In this document: positions 7,619 through 13,643 of the stretch, piece after piece | Numbering within the stretch: the stretch's first letter is position 1 | Layout: each line of letters begins with the position of its first letter | NCBI GenBank assembly: GCA_013314865.1 | Contig: JABUEV010000016.1 | Span: 1 to 13,643 of the forward strand | Reading direction: 5' to 3' | DNA length: 13,643 bases | Source of the DNA: Bacteroidales bacterium | GTDB lineage: Bacteria; Bacteroidota; Bacteroidia; Bacteroidales; VadinHA17 | Made by a program: the position numbers and the translations under genes | Notes under the pieces: model-generated | What the model was told of the DNA's origin: nothing | The model's database searches: none | Seen by the model: only the letters and a program-made list of their open reading frames with translations

Positions 7619-7718
7619 CTGCAGGAGTTTATTTCTAAAGTATTTCGATTATCAGATCCTCATCAGGATTAAAAGTGACAGCGACTGGCAAAATAGAATA
7701 GTAAAGGCTTAATAGCTT

Positions 7719-8846
7719 CTAAATCAGATTAAAACCGGTTTTTTTCAGAAACTCGCCCGCCACTGTCTTATAATCACCTTCAAGGAGAATCGTATAAGCT
7801 TGAAATTCACGCCTTACCGGGTATTCACCTCTCAGTTTCTCAAAATCAGCAGGGCGGAGTCGAAGCTTTATGTCGTCCTCAGCAATTTTATATGTATGAT
7901 TGACAGCTTTCCTGAGAATATTTTCATTGTCATCGTTGGCGTTTATCCGGATGACAGGATAAGCCGGCGGTGGAATATCTTCAGGGTACCATCGGGTTAG
8001 AGGAAGGTTAAAGAATTTGCTCAGTTCCCTTACCGCAGCAGCTGTTCCGTTTGCCTTGCCGTCGGTTGAGTAACCTGCTATGTGAGGTGTACCCAAAAAT
8101 GCCATATCAAGAAGTTCAGTATCGATGGAAGGCTCATTCTCCCATACATCCAGAACAGCGCCGGAAATTAGTTCAGACAGAAGGGCTTTCTTCAGCGATG
8201 CTGTATCAATAACTTCCCCCCTTGAACTATTTATAAGCCAGCAGTCTTTCTTCATTATGCTGAAAGCATCTTCAGCAATAAAATGATAGGTCTTATCAAT
8301 TCCGTCAAAAGTAAGCGGAACGTGAAGCGTAATTATGTCAGAGCCTGCCAGAACAGATTCAAGGTCAGAGAATCCCTCAGGACCTTCTGTTCTTGCCCTT
8401 GGAGGATCATTCAGTAAGACCTTCATTCCTGCAGTTCTTGCGAAATTTTCCACCTTTTTCCCTACATTCCCGACACCAATTATGCCAATGGTTTTTTCAG
8501 CAAGTTTAAATCCTGCATCATATGAAATTTTCATCAGGGCTGATGCTATATATTGCATCACTGATGAAGAGTTGCACCCCGGAGCGTTTCTCCAGGCAAT
8601 TTGATTATTATCGCAGTATTCTGTATCGATATGGTCAAAGCCGATTGTAGCTGTAGCAATGAATTTCACCGGAGTGCCTTCAAGAAGTGAGGCATCGCAC
8701 CTTGTCCTGGTCCTTATTATCATGGCATCAGCCTTTGCCAGTGACTTTCTGTCAATTCTGTTCCCCGGCATATATATTACTTCCGCATAAGGCTCCAGAA
8801 CTCCTTGCAGAAATGGAATTTTATCGTCTGCGACAACTCTGAGCAT
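7719..8846 (-). CDS. pdxB: Erythronate-4-phosphate dehydrogenase
   Basis: 375 aa, close to the roughly 378 aa of E. coli PdxB. It oxidises 4-phospho-D-erythronate in the DXP-dependent route to pyridoxal phosphate, in the cytosol, with NAD. The D-isomer 2-hydroxyacid dehydrogenase fold is clear: GVGNVG dinucleotide loop at 124-129, then catalytic R209 (SSRGEV), E238 (WENEP) and H255 (TPHIAGYSTDGK), which match the E. coli catalytic triad in spacing and context. The HIAGYSTDGK form and the roughly 90-residue C-terminal dimerisation domain (about 285-375) separate PdxB from SerA and other dehydrogenases. It is transcribed alone, converging on the ferredoxin-like gene across 100 bp in which no good terminator is seen. 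Its promoter box is at 8864-8871. Confidence 0.95.
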   Translation of the reverse strand: MLRVVADDKIPFLQGVLEPYAEVIYMPGNRIDRKSLAKADAMIIRTRTRCDASLLEGTPVKFIATATIGFDHIDTEYCDNNQIAWRNAPGCNSSSVMQYIASALMKISYDAGFKLAEKTIGIIGVGNVGKKVENFARTAGMKVLLNDPPRARTEGPEGFSDLESVLAGSDIITLHVPLTFDGIDKTYHFIAEDAFSIMKKDCWLINSSRGEVIDTASLKKALLSELISGAVLDVWENEPSIDTELLDMAFLGTPHIAGYSTDGKANGTAAAVRELSKFFNLPLTRWYPEDIPPPAYPVIRINANDDNENILRKAVNHTYKIAEDDIKLRLRPADFEKLRGEYPVRREFQAYTILLEGDYKTVAGEFLKKTGFNLI

Positions 8847-8863
8847 AATTCGTAAATAACGAC

Positions 8864-8871
8864 CAAAGATA
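8864..8871 (-). promoter_or_regulatory. Bacteroidota-type -7 box for pdxB
   Basis: On the minus strand this reads TATCTTTG, a full match to the TAnnTTTG -7 element of Bacteroidota promoters. It would give a transcript start near 8858 and a leader of about 12 nt to the ATG at 8846. The -33 TTTG is degenerate (TTTA, slightly close). Confidence 0.5.
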
Positions 8872-9006
8872 ATGCATTTGAGCTTTAAATATCCGAAAAC
8901 ATAAATGTGAAATGACGCCTGACAAAGCCGGAACAGTGTATTAACGATCAGAAAATATGTCTGTTAAATTTGGTACTCTTTTTGATAAACCTTTCCTGAT
9001 AAAAGA

Positions 9007-9043
9007 AAATAAATGTTTATTTAATTATTTGTATATTTATACA
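9007..9043 (+). promoter_or_regulatory. Two AT-rich palindromes and weak -7 box
   Basis: AAATAAA-TG-TTTATTT (9007-9022) and TGTATA-TT-TATACA (9030-9043) are both perfect. TATATTTA at 9032-9039 matches TAnnTTTG at seven of eight positions but lacks a clear -33 partner. A start site about 7 bp later would fall almost on the ATG at 9048, which favours translation from the ATG at 9072. AT-richness makes chance palindromes more likely. Confidence 0.3.
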
Positions 9044-9047
9044 TAGA

Positions 9048-9968
9048 ATGAACTTTTTCAATTTTAACGCCATGAGATCACTTTACACCCTTGCAATAAC
9101 TGCTTTGCTTTCTGTCTTTTCACTTTCGGCACAAAAACCAATTCAGGTTTTTGACGATTCGCTTCAGATAGGCAATTCAGTAATTCCTTCAATCTCTGTT
9201 ACCATCCCGGAAGTAGATTACGAAAAGGCTTTAAAAACCTGGATCAGGGACCTTCAGTCGGGCACCAAATCAAAAGTCATGACTGAAAACAAACAGATGA
9301 CGATATTCGGTGCCAAAATCAAGGAATTAAATCCCAATCCGATAAATGTTTACAGCAAGCTGGAGAATTATGAAGGAGAGCTTCTGCTTACGGCTGCATT
9401 TGAGATCAAGAAGGATCTTTATATAGCAAAGTCATCTGGTGAAGCAGAATACGTGAAAGCTCAGAATTATCTCAAAACATTTTCGAAGAATCTATACGTT
9501 GACCTTGCAAAAAGTCAGGCTGATGCTGAAGAGAAGAAACTGAAGGATCTGCAGAGGGAACTTAGTTCTCTTGAGAATGAAAAGACCCGGCTTCAGAGAT
9601 CCATCGAAACAAATAATACAACGATTGCCCAGGAAAAAGAGAATATTGTTGTTCAGAATAATGAACTGACAATAGTAAACGCCGAACTTGACCAGAATAA
9701 CAGTGAGTTGGCTTCAATGGAGGCAGGCACTGCCCAGAAAGAGAAAATGAACCTTATTAAGGAACTTGAAAAAAGAAAGAAGAAAGCTTTAAGTTCAATA
9801 GAATCCTCTGAAAACAAGATAAGCAAGGCTACTGCAGAAATAGAAAAAGCCACAAATGAGATACCCAGAAACGAAAAAATGCAGGAGAAAGTAAGGGAAC
9901 AAATTCAGGAACAGGAAGCTGTATATCAGAAATTTGCCGATAAACTTAAAACAATTAGATCTTATTAA
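9048..9968 (+). CDS. Exported coiled-coil protein of unknown function
   Basis: 306 aa from the first ATG. A second ATG at 9072 (298 aa) starts directly with a clean signal peptide (MRSLYTLAITALL, cleavage likely after FSLSAQ or nearby) and may be the true start. The mature protein should be periplasmic. An N-terminal globular part (about 30-155) has alternating strand-like stretches and no motif I recognise. The C-terminal half (about 158-300) is rich in Lys, Glu, Gln and Asn with heptad-like spacing, predicting a long coiled coil. There are no Cys residues and no membrane segment after the signal. It stands alone between divergent pdxB and convergent maf, with a 9-bp gap to the latter, so neighbours give no functional clue. 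An envelope-structuring or adaptor role would be a guess. Confidence 0.8.
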   Translation: MNFFNFNAMRSLYTLAITALLSVFSLSAQKPIQVFDDSLQIGNSVIPSISVTIPEVDYEKALKTWIRDLQSGTKSKVMTENKQMTIFGAKIKELNPNPINVYSKLENYEGELLLTAAFEIKKDLYIAKSSGEAEYVKAQNYLKTFSKNLYVDLAKSQADAEEKKLKDLQRELSSLENEKTRLQRSIETNNTTIAQEKENIVVQNNELTIVNAELDQNNSELASMEAGTAQKEKMNLIKELEKRKKKALSSIESSENKISKATAEIEKATNEIPRNEKMQEKVREQIQEQEAVYQKFADKLKTIRSY

Positions 9969-9977
9969 CAGAGATCG

Positions 9978-10568
9978 TCACCCCTCAATAAAATCCCGAA
10001 GCTCTTTATACAGCTGATGGGCTGGCAGTCCCACAACATTAAAATAGGAGCCTTCAATTTTACTGCAGGCAGCAACACCAATCCATTCCTGTATGCCATA
10101 AGCACCGGCTTTGTCGTAGGGTTTGTAATTATCTACATAATAGTCAATCTCGCTCTCGTCAAGAGGCTCAAAGGTTACTTTAGTTGAGGAATGAAAAGTT
10201 TTCTTTTTTGAGACGGAAAACAAACAAACGCCTGTAATAACCTCGTGTGTGTTTCCTGAAATTGCTCGTAGTATTTTACGGGCATCTTCCCTGGATGAGG
10301 GCTTGTTAAGGATTGTATTGTTGCACCAGACTACAGTATCGGCAGTAATTACAATATCATTTGCATTTATCCGGTTAGTGAATGTCTCGGCTTTGGCTGA
10401 TGCAAGGTACAGAGCAATTTCTTCCGCCCTCAGATAATCGGGATATGTCTCATCATAATCTTTTTCTGCAACTTCAAATTTTAGTCCAAGTTCCCTGAGA
10501 AGCTCCTGCCTTCTGGGAGACTTTGAAGCAAGGATAATATTGAATTTTTCAAAATTCTTCAGCATCAT
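9978..10568 (-). CDS. maf: Maf-like nucleoside triphosphate pyrophosphatase
   Basis: 196 aa, normal for the Maf/HAM1 fold. Maf enzymes hydrolyse dTTP, UTP or modified nucleotides to monophosphate and pyrophosphate and are linked to control of division. The signature ASKSPRRQELL is at 14-24, ADTVV with catalytic D77 follows, then KAGAYGIQE at 153-161 and GSYFNVVGLP at 173-182. The Gln in AYGIQ and the overall pattern fit the dTTP/UTP-type (YhdE-like) branch. Its ATG overlaps the UbiA stop as ATGA, showing translational coupling in the four-gene operon. It is the last gene of that operon and converges on the coiled-coil gene. Confidence 0.94.
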   Translation of the reverse strand: MMLKNFEKFNIILASKSPRRQELLRELGLKFEVAEKDYDETYPDYLRAEEIALYLASAKAETFTNRINANDIVITADTVVWCNNTILNKPSSREDARKILRAISGNTHEVITGVCLFSVSKKKTFHSSTKVTFEPLDESEIDYYVDNYKPYDKAGAYGIQEWIGVAACSKIEGSYFNVVGLPAHQLYKELRDFIEG

Positions 10569-11554
10569 TGGTTAAAGAGGTTCAGTGAAAGGATAATCTT
10601 TACAATTACCGAATAAAGTATCCCGGTCAACATTACTATTTTCATCAGATTACTTGCGCCATGCATCTGCCTTTTATCTGTGTCTCTGGTTAGTTTGTAA
10701 ATAACAAAAATCAAAGGAAAGACAACAAAAATAGTTAGATAAATAAAAGTAATCCAGTCGTTTATAAAAAAATACCAGACCAGATACAGGAGGAGGGCAG
10801 TAATTAACACAAGGCTTATCGCAACAATCCTGGCTGAATTGACTCCGATAATTACAGGAACTGTATTTCTGCCGTATGCCATATCACCTTCAAAGTCTTC
10901 AATATCTTTGATTATCTCGCGTGTAAGGGTTGTCAGGAATGCGAAAAGTGCAAAACCGCCGACCCAGTAAATAATCAAATCAAACTTAGGTGTAACCTCA
11001 GCGTGCAGTTGGTAGTATTTATAAATCGCGGGCCATTCATAGATCACGACCAGCATCGGGACCATAGCAGTAAGGATTGCCACAATAAGGTTTCCGATAA
11101 GAAACTGTCTTTTATAGCTTGCAGAATAGAAATAAAGAAGACCGGATACCAGCAGGAAAAGTGTTCCAAGCCATAAATAGCCTGCCTTCCATGACACGTA
11201 GAAGCCGGCAGTTATTCCTGCAACATTAAGGATGCTGTGCCATAAAATTGCTTTTCTTCGCGGAATCTTTGTCCCTACAAGGACCTCACCCCTGTTGATA
11301 AGGTCAGTTTTTATATCAAAGTAATCGTTTATAACATAACCTCCGGCAGTAATTAAAACCGTGGCCAGAACCAGAATTGCAAAATCATACCATGGCATCT
11401 GTAATTTCATTGGTTCTTCCAGTCCGATTCCGCTGGCAAGCACCACATTTATTTTGTCAAGCAAAGGTGCGATAATTGCATATCGCATCAGTGTCATAGT
11501 AAGAATCACTATGACAAGATTTTTCCATCTGACCAGGTCAAGAAATGCTTTCAT
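10565..11554 (-). CDS. ubiA: UbiA-family prenyltransferase
   Basis: 329 aa integral membrane protein with about eight or nine hydrophobic helices. It transfers a polyprenyl group onto an acceptor using Mg-bound diphosphate. Both Asp-rich motifs are present: NDYFDIKTD with N76, D77, D80 and D84, and DIEDFEGD with D217, D220 and D224, preceded by TREIIK. In Bacteroidota this gene is often annotated as geranylgeranylglycerol-phosphate geranylgeranyltransferase, by likeness to archaeal lipid enzymes. The sequence alone does not tell whether the acceptor is a quinone precursor, glycerol phosphate or another molecule. It lies 3 bp after the KdsC-like gene and overlaps maf by 4 bp; I recall this neighbourhood as recurrent in Bacteroidales. 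No ubiquinone or menaquinone genes are nearby. Confidence 0.9.
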   Translation of the reverse strand: MKAFLDLVRWKNLVIVILTMTLMRYAIIAPLLDKINVVLASGIGLEEPMKLQMPWYDFAILVLATVLITAGGYVINDYFDIKTDLINRGEVLVGTKIPRRKAILWHSILNVAGITAGFYVSWKAGYLWLGTLFLLVSGLLYFYSASYKRQFLIGNLIVAILTAMVPMLVVIYEWPAIYKYYQLHAEVTPKFDLIIYWVGGFALFAFLTTLTREIIKDIEDFEGDMAYGRNTVPVIIGVNSARIVAISLVLITALLLYLVWYFFINDWITFIYLTIFVVFPLIFVIYKLTRDTDKRQMHGASNLMKIVMLTGILYSVIVKIILSLNLFNQ

Positions 11555-11557
11555 ATC

Positions 11558-12079
11558 CTACCAGCTAAAGGCGTCTTCATTCATCCACAGGTCGTGCAGC
11601 CTCAGAACCTGCTCTATAATATCGCGTACGCAACCTTCACCTCCCTTTTTGTCCGAGATATACAAAGATATCTGCTTGATCTCGCTGTCGGCATCTGCCG
11701 GGCAGACCGGAACTCCGACTTCTTTCAATACTTCATAATCAGGAATGTCGTCGCCCATATAAAGTACCTCAGATTTATCAAGATTGTATTTTCTGAGAAA
11801 CTCCCTGAAGTGGTAAAGCTTTGACTTGCTGTTAAGGTATATGTCATTTACCCCCAGAGATTTTAATCTCTTAATATACTCTTTGCAATTACTGCCGGAG
11901 ATTACTCCTACCCGGTATCCATTTTTAACGGCAAGCTGAATTGCATAACCGTCGCGAAGATTCACAGTACGGTTTGGCACCCCGAAAATATTCAGGCTTA
12001 TTGTCTGCAACGACAACACTCCATCGATGTCAAAAACAAATGCCTTTATTTTTAAAAGGTCCTCTTTAAAATTTGTCAT
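11558..12079 (-). CDS. kdsC: KdsC-like HAD phosphatase (3-deoxy-D-manno-octulosonate-8-phosphate phosphatase)
   Basis: 173 aa, the usual size for KdsC. It removes phosphate from KDO 8-phosphate, giving KDO for lipopolysaccharide inner core. HAD motifs are in order: FVFDIDG with D17 and D19, VISGS with S61, K87 in NSKSKL, and GDDIPD with D110, D111 and D114. NLRDGYAIQLA at 40-50 matches the KdsC substrate-loop region, and GGEGCVRDII at 147-156 corresponds to the C-terminal GGRGAVRE element. No cap domain is present, as expected for this tetrameric C0 class. Start and upstream stop overlap as ATGA with the DUF2520 gene. Other C0 phosphatases, such as the N-acylneuraminate-9-phosphatase type, are a minor alternative. 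Confidence 0.9.
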   Translation of the reverse strand: MTNFKEDLLKIKAFVFDIDGVLSLQTISLNIFGVPNRTVNLRDGYAIQLAVKNGYRVGVISGSNCKEYIKRLKSLGVNDIYLNSKSKLYHFREFLRKYNLDKSEVLYMGDDIPDYEVLKEVGVPVCPADADSEIKQISLYISDKKGGEGCVRDIIEQVLRLHDLWMNEDAFSW

Positions 12080-12861
12080 TGCTGTCCCTTGTTGTAATGA
12101 TTTATTATTGATTCTGATAATAGTCTGTAAAGTTCTCTGAGCCCTGGAGAAAAAGAAAGCATTTCAAGATGCTTGCTTATTGTCACGTGGTCTTTTCTGA
12201 CAGCAGGACCTGTCTGTGAGTTTTCGGGTCCGATTTCCATTCCTTTATTTATTGTCTCTCTGATGAGTGGTTCAAGGACTTCAAACGGGATCTCAGACCT
12301 TGCAGTAACCTCCTTTGCTGCTGTCAGCATATAATTGGTAAAGTTGCATGCAAATACAGCAGCTATGTGCAGCATTGCCCTCTGACCAGCTGTAGCAGGA
12401 AGGACATTGCTTCCCAGTGATTGGGCAAATCCTTTCAGGACGTTATCCGAATAATTATCAGAGGCTTCGGTAAAAAAATTTATCCTGGTGAAATCCAGTT
12501 CCCTGTTCAGTGTAAATGTCTGAAGAGGATAAATAACACCTTTGTGATTGATTTGCTGAGGGAATACCTCCAGTCCATAACTGCCTGCAGTGTGTGCCAC
12601 AACTGTGTTTCCGGTAAATGAAATGTCTGAAAGGACTGCTTCGAGTTTTGCATCCGGTACAGCAACAATAATCAGGTCGTTTTCACCGCTGAAAACAGGT
12701 TTGTCGGACCATAGTGCCCCGCATGAATCAGCAAGCTGTCTGCCATTTTTTTCTCCCGGAGATACAATTTGTAAAATGCCATGACCCGCCATATATGCTT
12801 TACTGCATATTGCCGATGCCACACGGCCTGCTCCGGCGAATGATATGTTGTATTTTGGCAT
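12076..12861 (-). CDS. Rossmann-like/DUF2520 domain protein
   Basis: 261 aa. An N-terminal nucleotide-binding fold has GAGRVA at 10-15 and VAVPD at 66-70, recalling the F420-dependent/ProC-like NADP oxidoreductase superfamily. Then come HTAGS at 90-94, YPLQTF at 111-116 and, in the DUF2520 helical domain, HIAAVFACNFTNYM and QTGPAVRKD at 216-224. The architecture suggests an NAD(P)-dependent dehydrogenase, but no substrate is established for the family as far as I know. It is the first gene of the tight operon with kdsC, ubiA and maf. A perfect 17-bp palindrome covers the start codon edge (12861-12877), which may bear on regulation of the operon. Confidence 0.9.
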   Translation of the reverse strand: MPKYNISFAGAGRVASAICSKAYMAGHGILQIVSPGEKNGRQLADSCGALWSDKPVFSGENDLIIVAVPDAKLEAVLSDISFTGNTVVAHTAGSYGLEVFPQQINHKGVIYPLQTFTLNRELDFTRINFFTEASDNYSDNVLKGFAQSLGSNVLPATAGQRAMLHIAAVFACNFTNYMLTAAKEVTARSEIPFEVLEPLIRETINKGMEIGPENSQTGPAVRKDHVTISKHLEMLSFSPGLRELYRLLSESIINHYNKGQQ

Positions 12862-12877
12862 CAGGAAATTTTCCTGA
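12861..12877. promoter_or_regulatory. 17-bp palindrome at the operon start
   Basis: TCAGGAAA-T-TTTCCTGA is a perfect inverted repeat that begins at the A of the DUF2520 start codon. On the minus strand a TATCTTTC box (12876-12883, seven of eight matches to TAnnTTTG) abuts it, so a start site near 12870 would fall inside the palindrome. In RNA, a 6-bp hairpin could cover the AGGA that might serve as SD. It may be an operator, a translational hairpin or chance. Confidence 0.4.
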
Positions 12878-12962
12878 AAGATACAAAATTGGGATAAATA
12901 TCAGAGTGAAGCAGGCAGTTCTGATTTCTCAGTTTAATCTGAAGAAAGGAAGTATCAGACTG

Positions 12963-13361
12963 TTATTTTTTACCGTACAGATCTGAAGTAATTTCGGTTA
13001 CATAGATCATGTAAACCTTATAGTATGTCTGGTATGAATAATTACTGCTCGAGTAAAGATAGTTACATTCCCAGAAGACGCGGCCAGAGACAAGAAGAAG
13101 GTCTCCGGATTTATATTCAGCCATTTTGGGATACATCTCCTCCGGGTTACAAAAATAATAAGTGGCGTAAGGATTGAGGTTTGGAGAAAAATAGGCGTTT
13201 GTCTCGCTGAAATAAACACTTGCAGGTTCTTTGTCGAGTTCAAACAGAACATCACCGTCACAGCCGCATTTTGCCTGTTTTCTGCATCCCATGTCAACAA
13301 AAAGGGGCATTATGATAATAAGGGCAACTGCAATTTTCCAAATCTTTTCTGTCAGCATCAT
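12963..13361 (-). CDS. Small exported Cys-containing protein, possible lipoprotein, unknown function
   Basis: 132 aa from ATG 13361; the frame continues three codons to a TTG at 13370, which is less likely. The N-terminus has a hydrophobic segment (about 8-25, KIAVALIIIMPLFV) ending at DMGC. A Cys sits where a lipoprotein Cys would be, but Asp at -3 is atypical, so a lipid anchor is uncertain. After CRKQAKCGCDGDV there is a domain rich in Tyr and aromatic residues, with SGDLLLVSGRVFWEC, suggesting a small beta-barrel (OB-like). Six Cys in all allow disulfides in the periplasm. I recall similar hypothetical proteins in Bacteroidota (CGCDG start) but no function. It lies 101 bp upstream of the DUF2520 operon on the same strand and has its own promoter. 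Confidence 0.75.
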   Translation of the reverse strand: MMLTEKIWKIAVALIIIMPLFVDMGCRKQAKCGCDGDVLFELDKEPASVYFSETNAYFSPNLNPYATYYFCNPEEMYPKMAEYKSGDLLLVSGRVFWECNYLYSSSNYSYQTYYKVYMIYVTEITSDLYGKK

Positions 13362-13393
13362 GGTCTGCAATTAAATTAATAACCTGTAAATTG

Positions 13394-13423
13394 TAAAAAT
13401 AAGCTATTTTTTCGAAATGCAAA
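13394..13423 (-). promoter_or_regulatory. Bacteroidota-type promoter for the small exported protein
   Basis: On the minus strand, TTTG (13420-13423) and TATTTTTA (13394-13401) are separated by 18 bp, close to the -33 TTTG and -7 TAnnTTTG pattern; the last base of the -7 box differs. The predicted start near 13388 leaves a leader of about 25 nt to the ATG at 13361. Confidence 0.5.
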
Positions 13424-13484
13424 ATGAAGGTAGTCGTACTGATCTTAAGGAAGCATCTGTCAAATTCACCAGGTATTAAAAAGC

Positions 13485-13552
13485 AGACACCTCCTCCTGC
13501 TTGTCGGGATGATAAACTCATTATCAAAGTTTTAAAGCCGGAGGAGATGTCT
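13485..13552 (-). terminator. Long inverted repeat, likely terminator of an upstream minus-strand gene
   Basis: AGACACCTCCTCCTGCTT (13485-13502) pairs with 13535-13552 over 18 positions with two mismatches, one of which is a G-U pair in minus-strand RNA. Inside is a second perfect inverted repeat, TGATAA-ACTCA-TTATCA (13510-13526). On the minus strand the stem is followed by GCTTTTTAA, as a terminator would be; the plus side has only four T. The loop is long for a terminator, so a mobile-element end or other structured element is an alternative. Confidence 0.45.
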
Positions 13553-13584
13553 TCTGTCAGTTTTCCCGGAGTTTACGGTAATTG

Positions 13585-13643
13585 CTAAGCCTGAGCCGTT
13601 GGTCCTCCGAAAGTTAAGGGAAGAACCGGGCCTGATCCTTTCA
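13585..13643 (-). CDS. Possible C-terminal tail of a gene entering from outside the window
   Basis: A minus-strand frame open from the window edge ends at TAG (13585-13587), with tail KGSGPVLPLTFGGPTAQA. The stop lies 33 bp before the inverted repeat that reads as a minus-strand terminator, which is the only support. Eighteen residues give no family. Another minus frame and a plus frame are also open across this end, so the assignment is weak. Confidence 0.2.
   Translation of the reverse strand, partial: KGSGPVLPLTFGGPTAQA

Noticed and set aside
7655..7670. ATCCT-CATC-AGGAT hairpin between the convergent ferredoxin-like and pdxB genes
   Set aside because: Only five pairs and no T-run on either strand; not a convincing terminator.
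12927..12951. Imperfect hairpin upstream of the DUF2520 gene (TTTCTCAG with CTGaAGAAA)
   Set aside because: Short, bulged and without a T-run; it could easily occur by chance in AT-rich spacer.
13294..13527. Minus-strand open frame of 77 codons
   Set aside because: It overlaps the start of the small exported protein, its promoter and the inverted repeat, and has no recognisable domain.
1..13643. CRISPR arrays, tRNA or rRNA genes, insertion sequences, phage or defence genes
   Set aside because: No regularly spaced repeats, cloverleaf-like segments, transposase/integrase motifs or defence-protein motifs were seen on either strand.

Overview
The window looks like an ordinary chromosomal segment of a Bacteroidota bacterium, most likely an anaerobic or facultative member of the Bacteroidales/Marinilabiliales side. 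This rests on protein families (a Bacteroidota-type glycyl-radical activase, a lipoprotein M3 peptidase, a 7TMR-DISM histidine kinase and a DUF2520/KdsC/UbiA/Maf gene run), moderately AT-rich DNA, mostly weak Shine-Dalgarno sites, and promoter boxes of the Bacteroidota TAnnTTTG type. No tRNA, rRNA, CRISPR array or recognisable insertion sequence was seen.

Left part (1-1120, minus strand): a glycyl-radical activating enzyme is followed after 19 bp by the first 100 codons of a glycyl radical enzyme that resembles trans-4-hydroxyproline dehydratase and runs off the window. A 578-bp gap (1121-1698) to the divergent peptidase gene is unusually structured: two separate plus-strand Rho-independent terminators, a perfect 8-bp inverted repeat around a GC-rich core, and an outer stem enclosing the second terminator. 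This is the best candidate for something undescribed (small RNAs or an attenuating leader).

Middle part (1699-7618): a membrane-anchored Dcp-type M3 oligopeptidase and an orphan 7TM sensor histidine kinase read rightward, 41 bp apart. They converge on a Crp/Fnr-type regulator (minus), which is divergent from a dicluster-ferredoxin-like protein with a His-rich linker. A perfect 16-bp palindrome, TGTAACA-TT-TGTTACA, lies midway between these two and is the likely operator; it also argues for the shorter start of each gene.

Right part (7719-13643): pdxB (vitamin B6 synthesis) is read leftward from a good Bacteroidota promoter box. A secreted coiled-coil protein of unknown function is read rightward. 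A tightly packed minus-strand operon follows: DUF2520 Rossmann protein, KdsC-like phosphatase, UbiA-family prenyltransferase and Maf nucleotide pyrophosphatase, with ATGA overlaps or a 3-bp gap. Upstream of it is a small exported Cys-rich protein with its own promoter. The last 90 bases follow a long inverted repeat that looks like a terminator for a minus-strand gene entering from outside the window.

The work is by eye only. Domain calls come from motifs and family memory, not from searches; RNA and operator claims are pattern-based.
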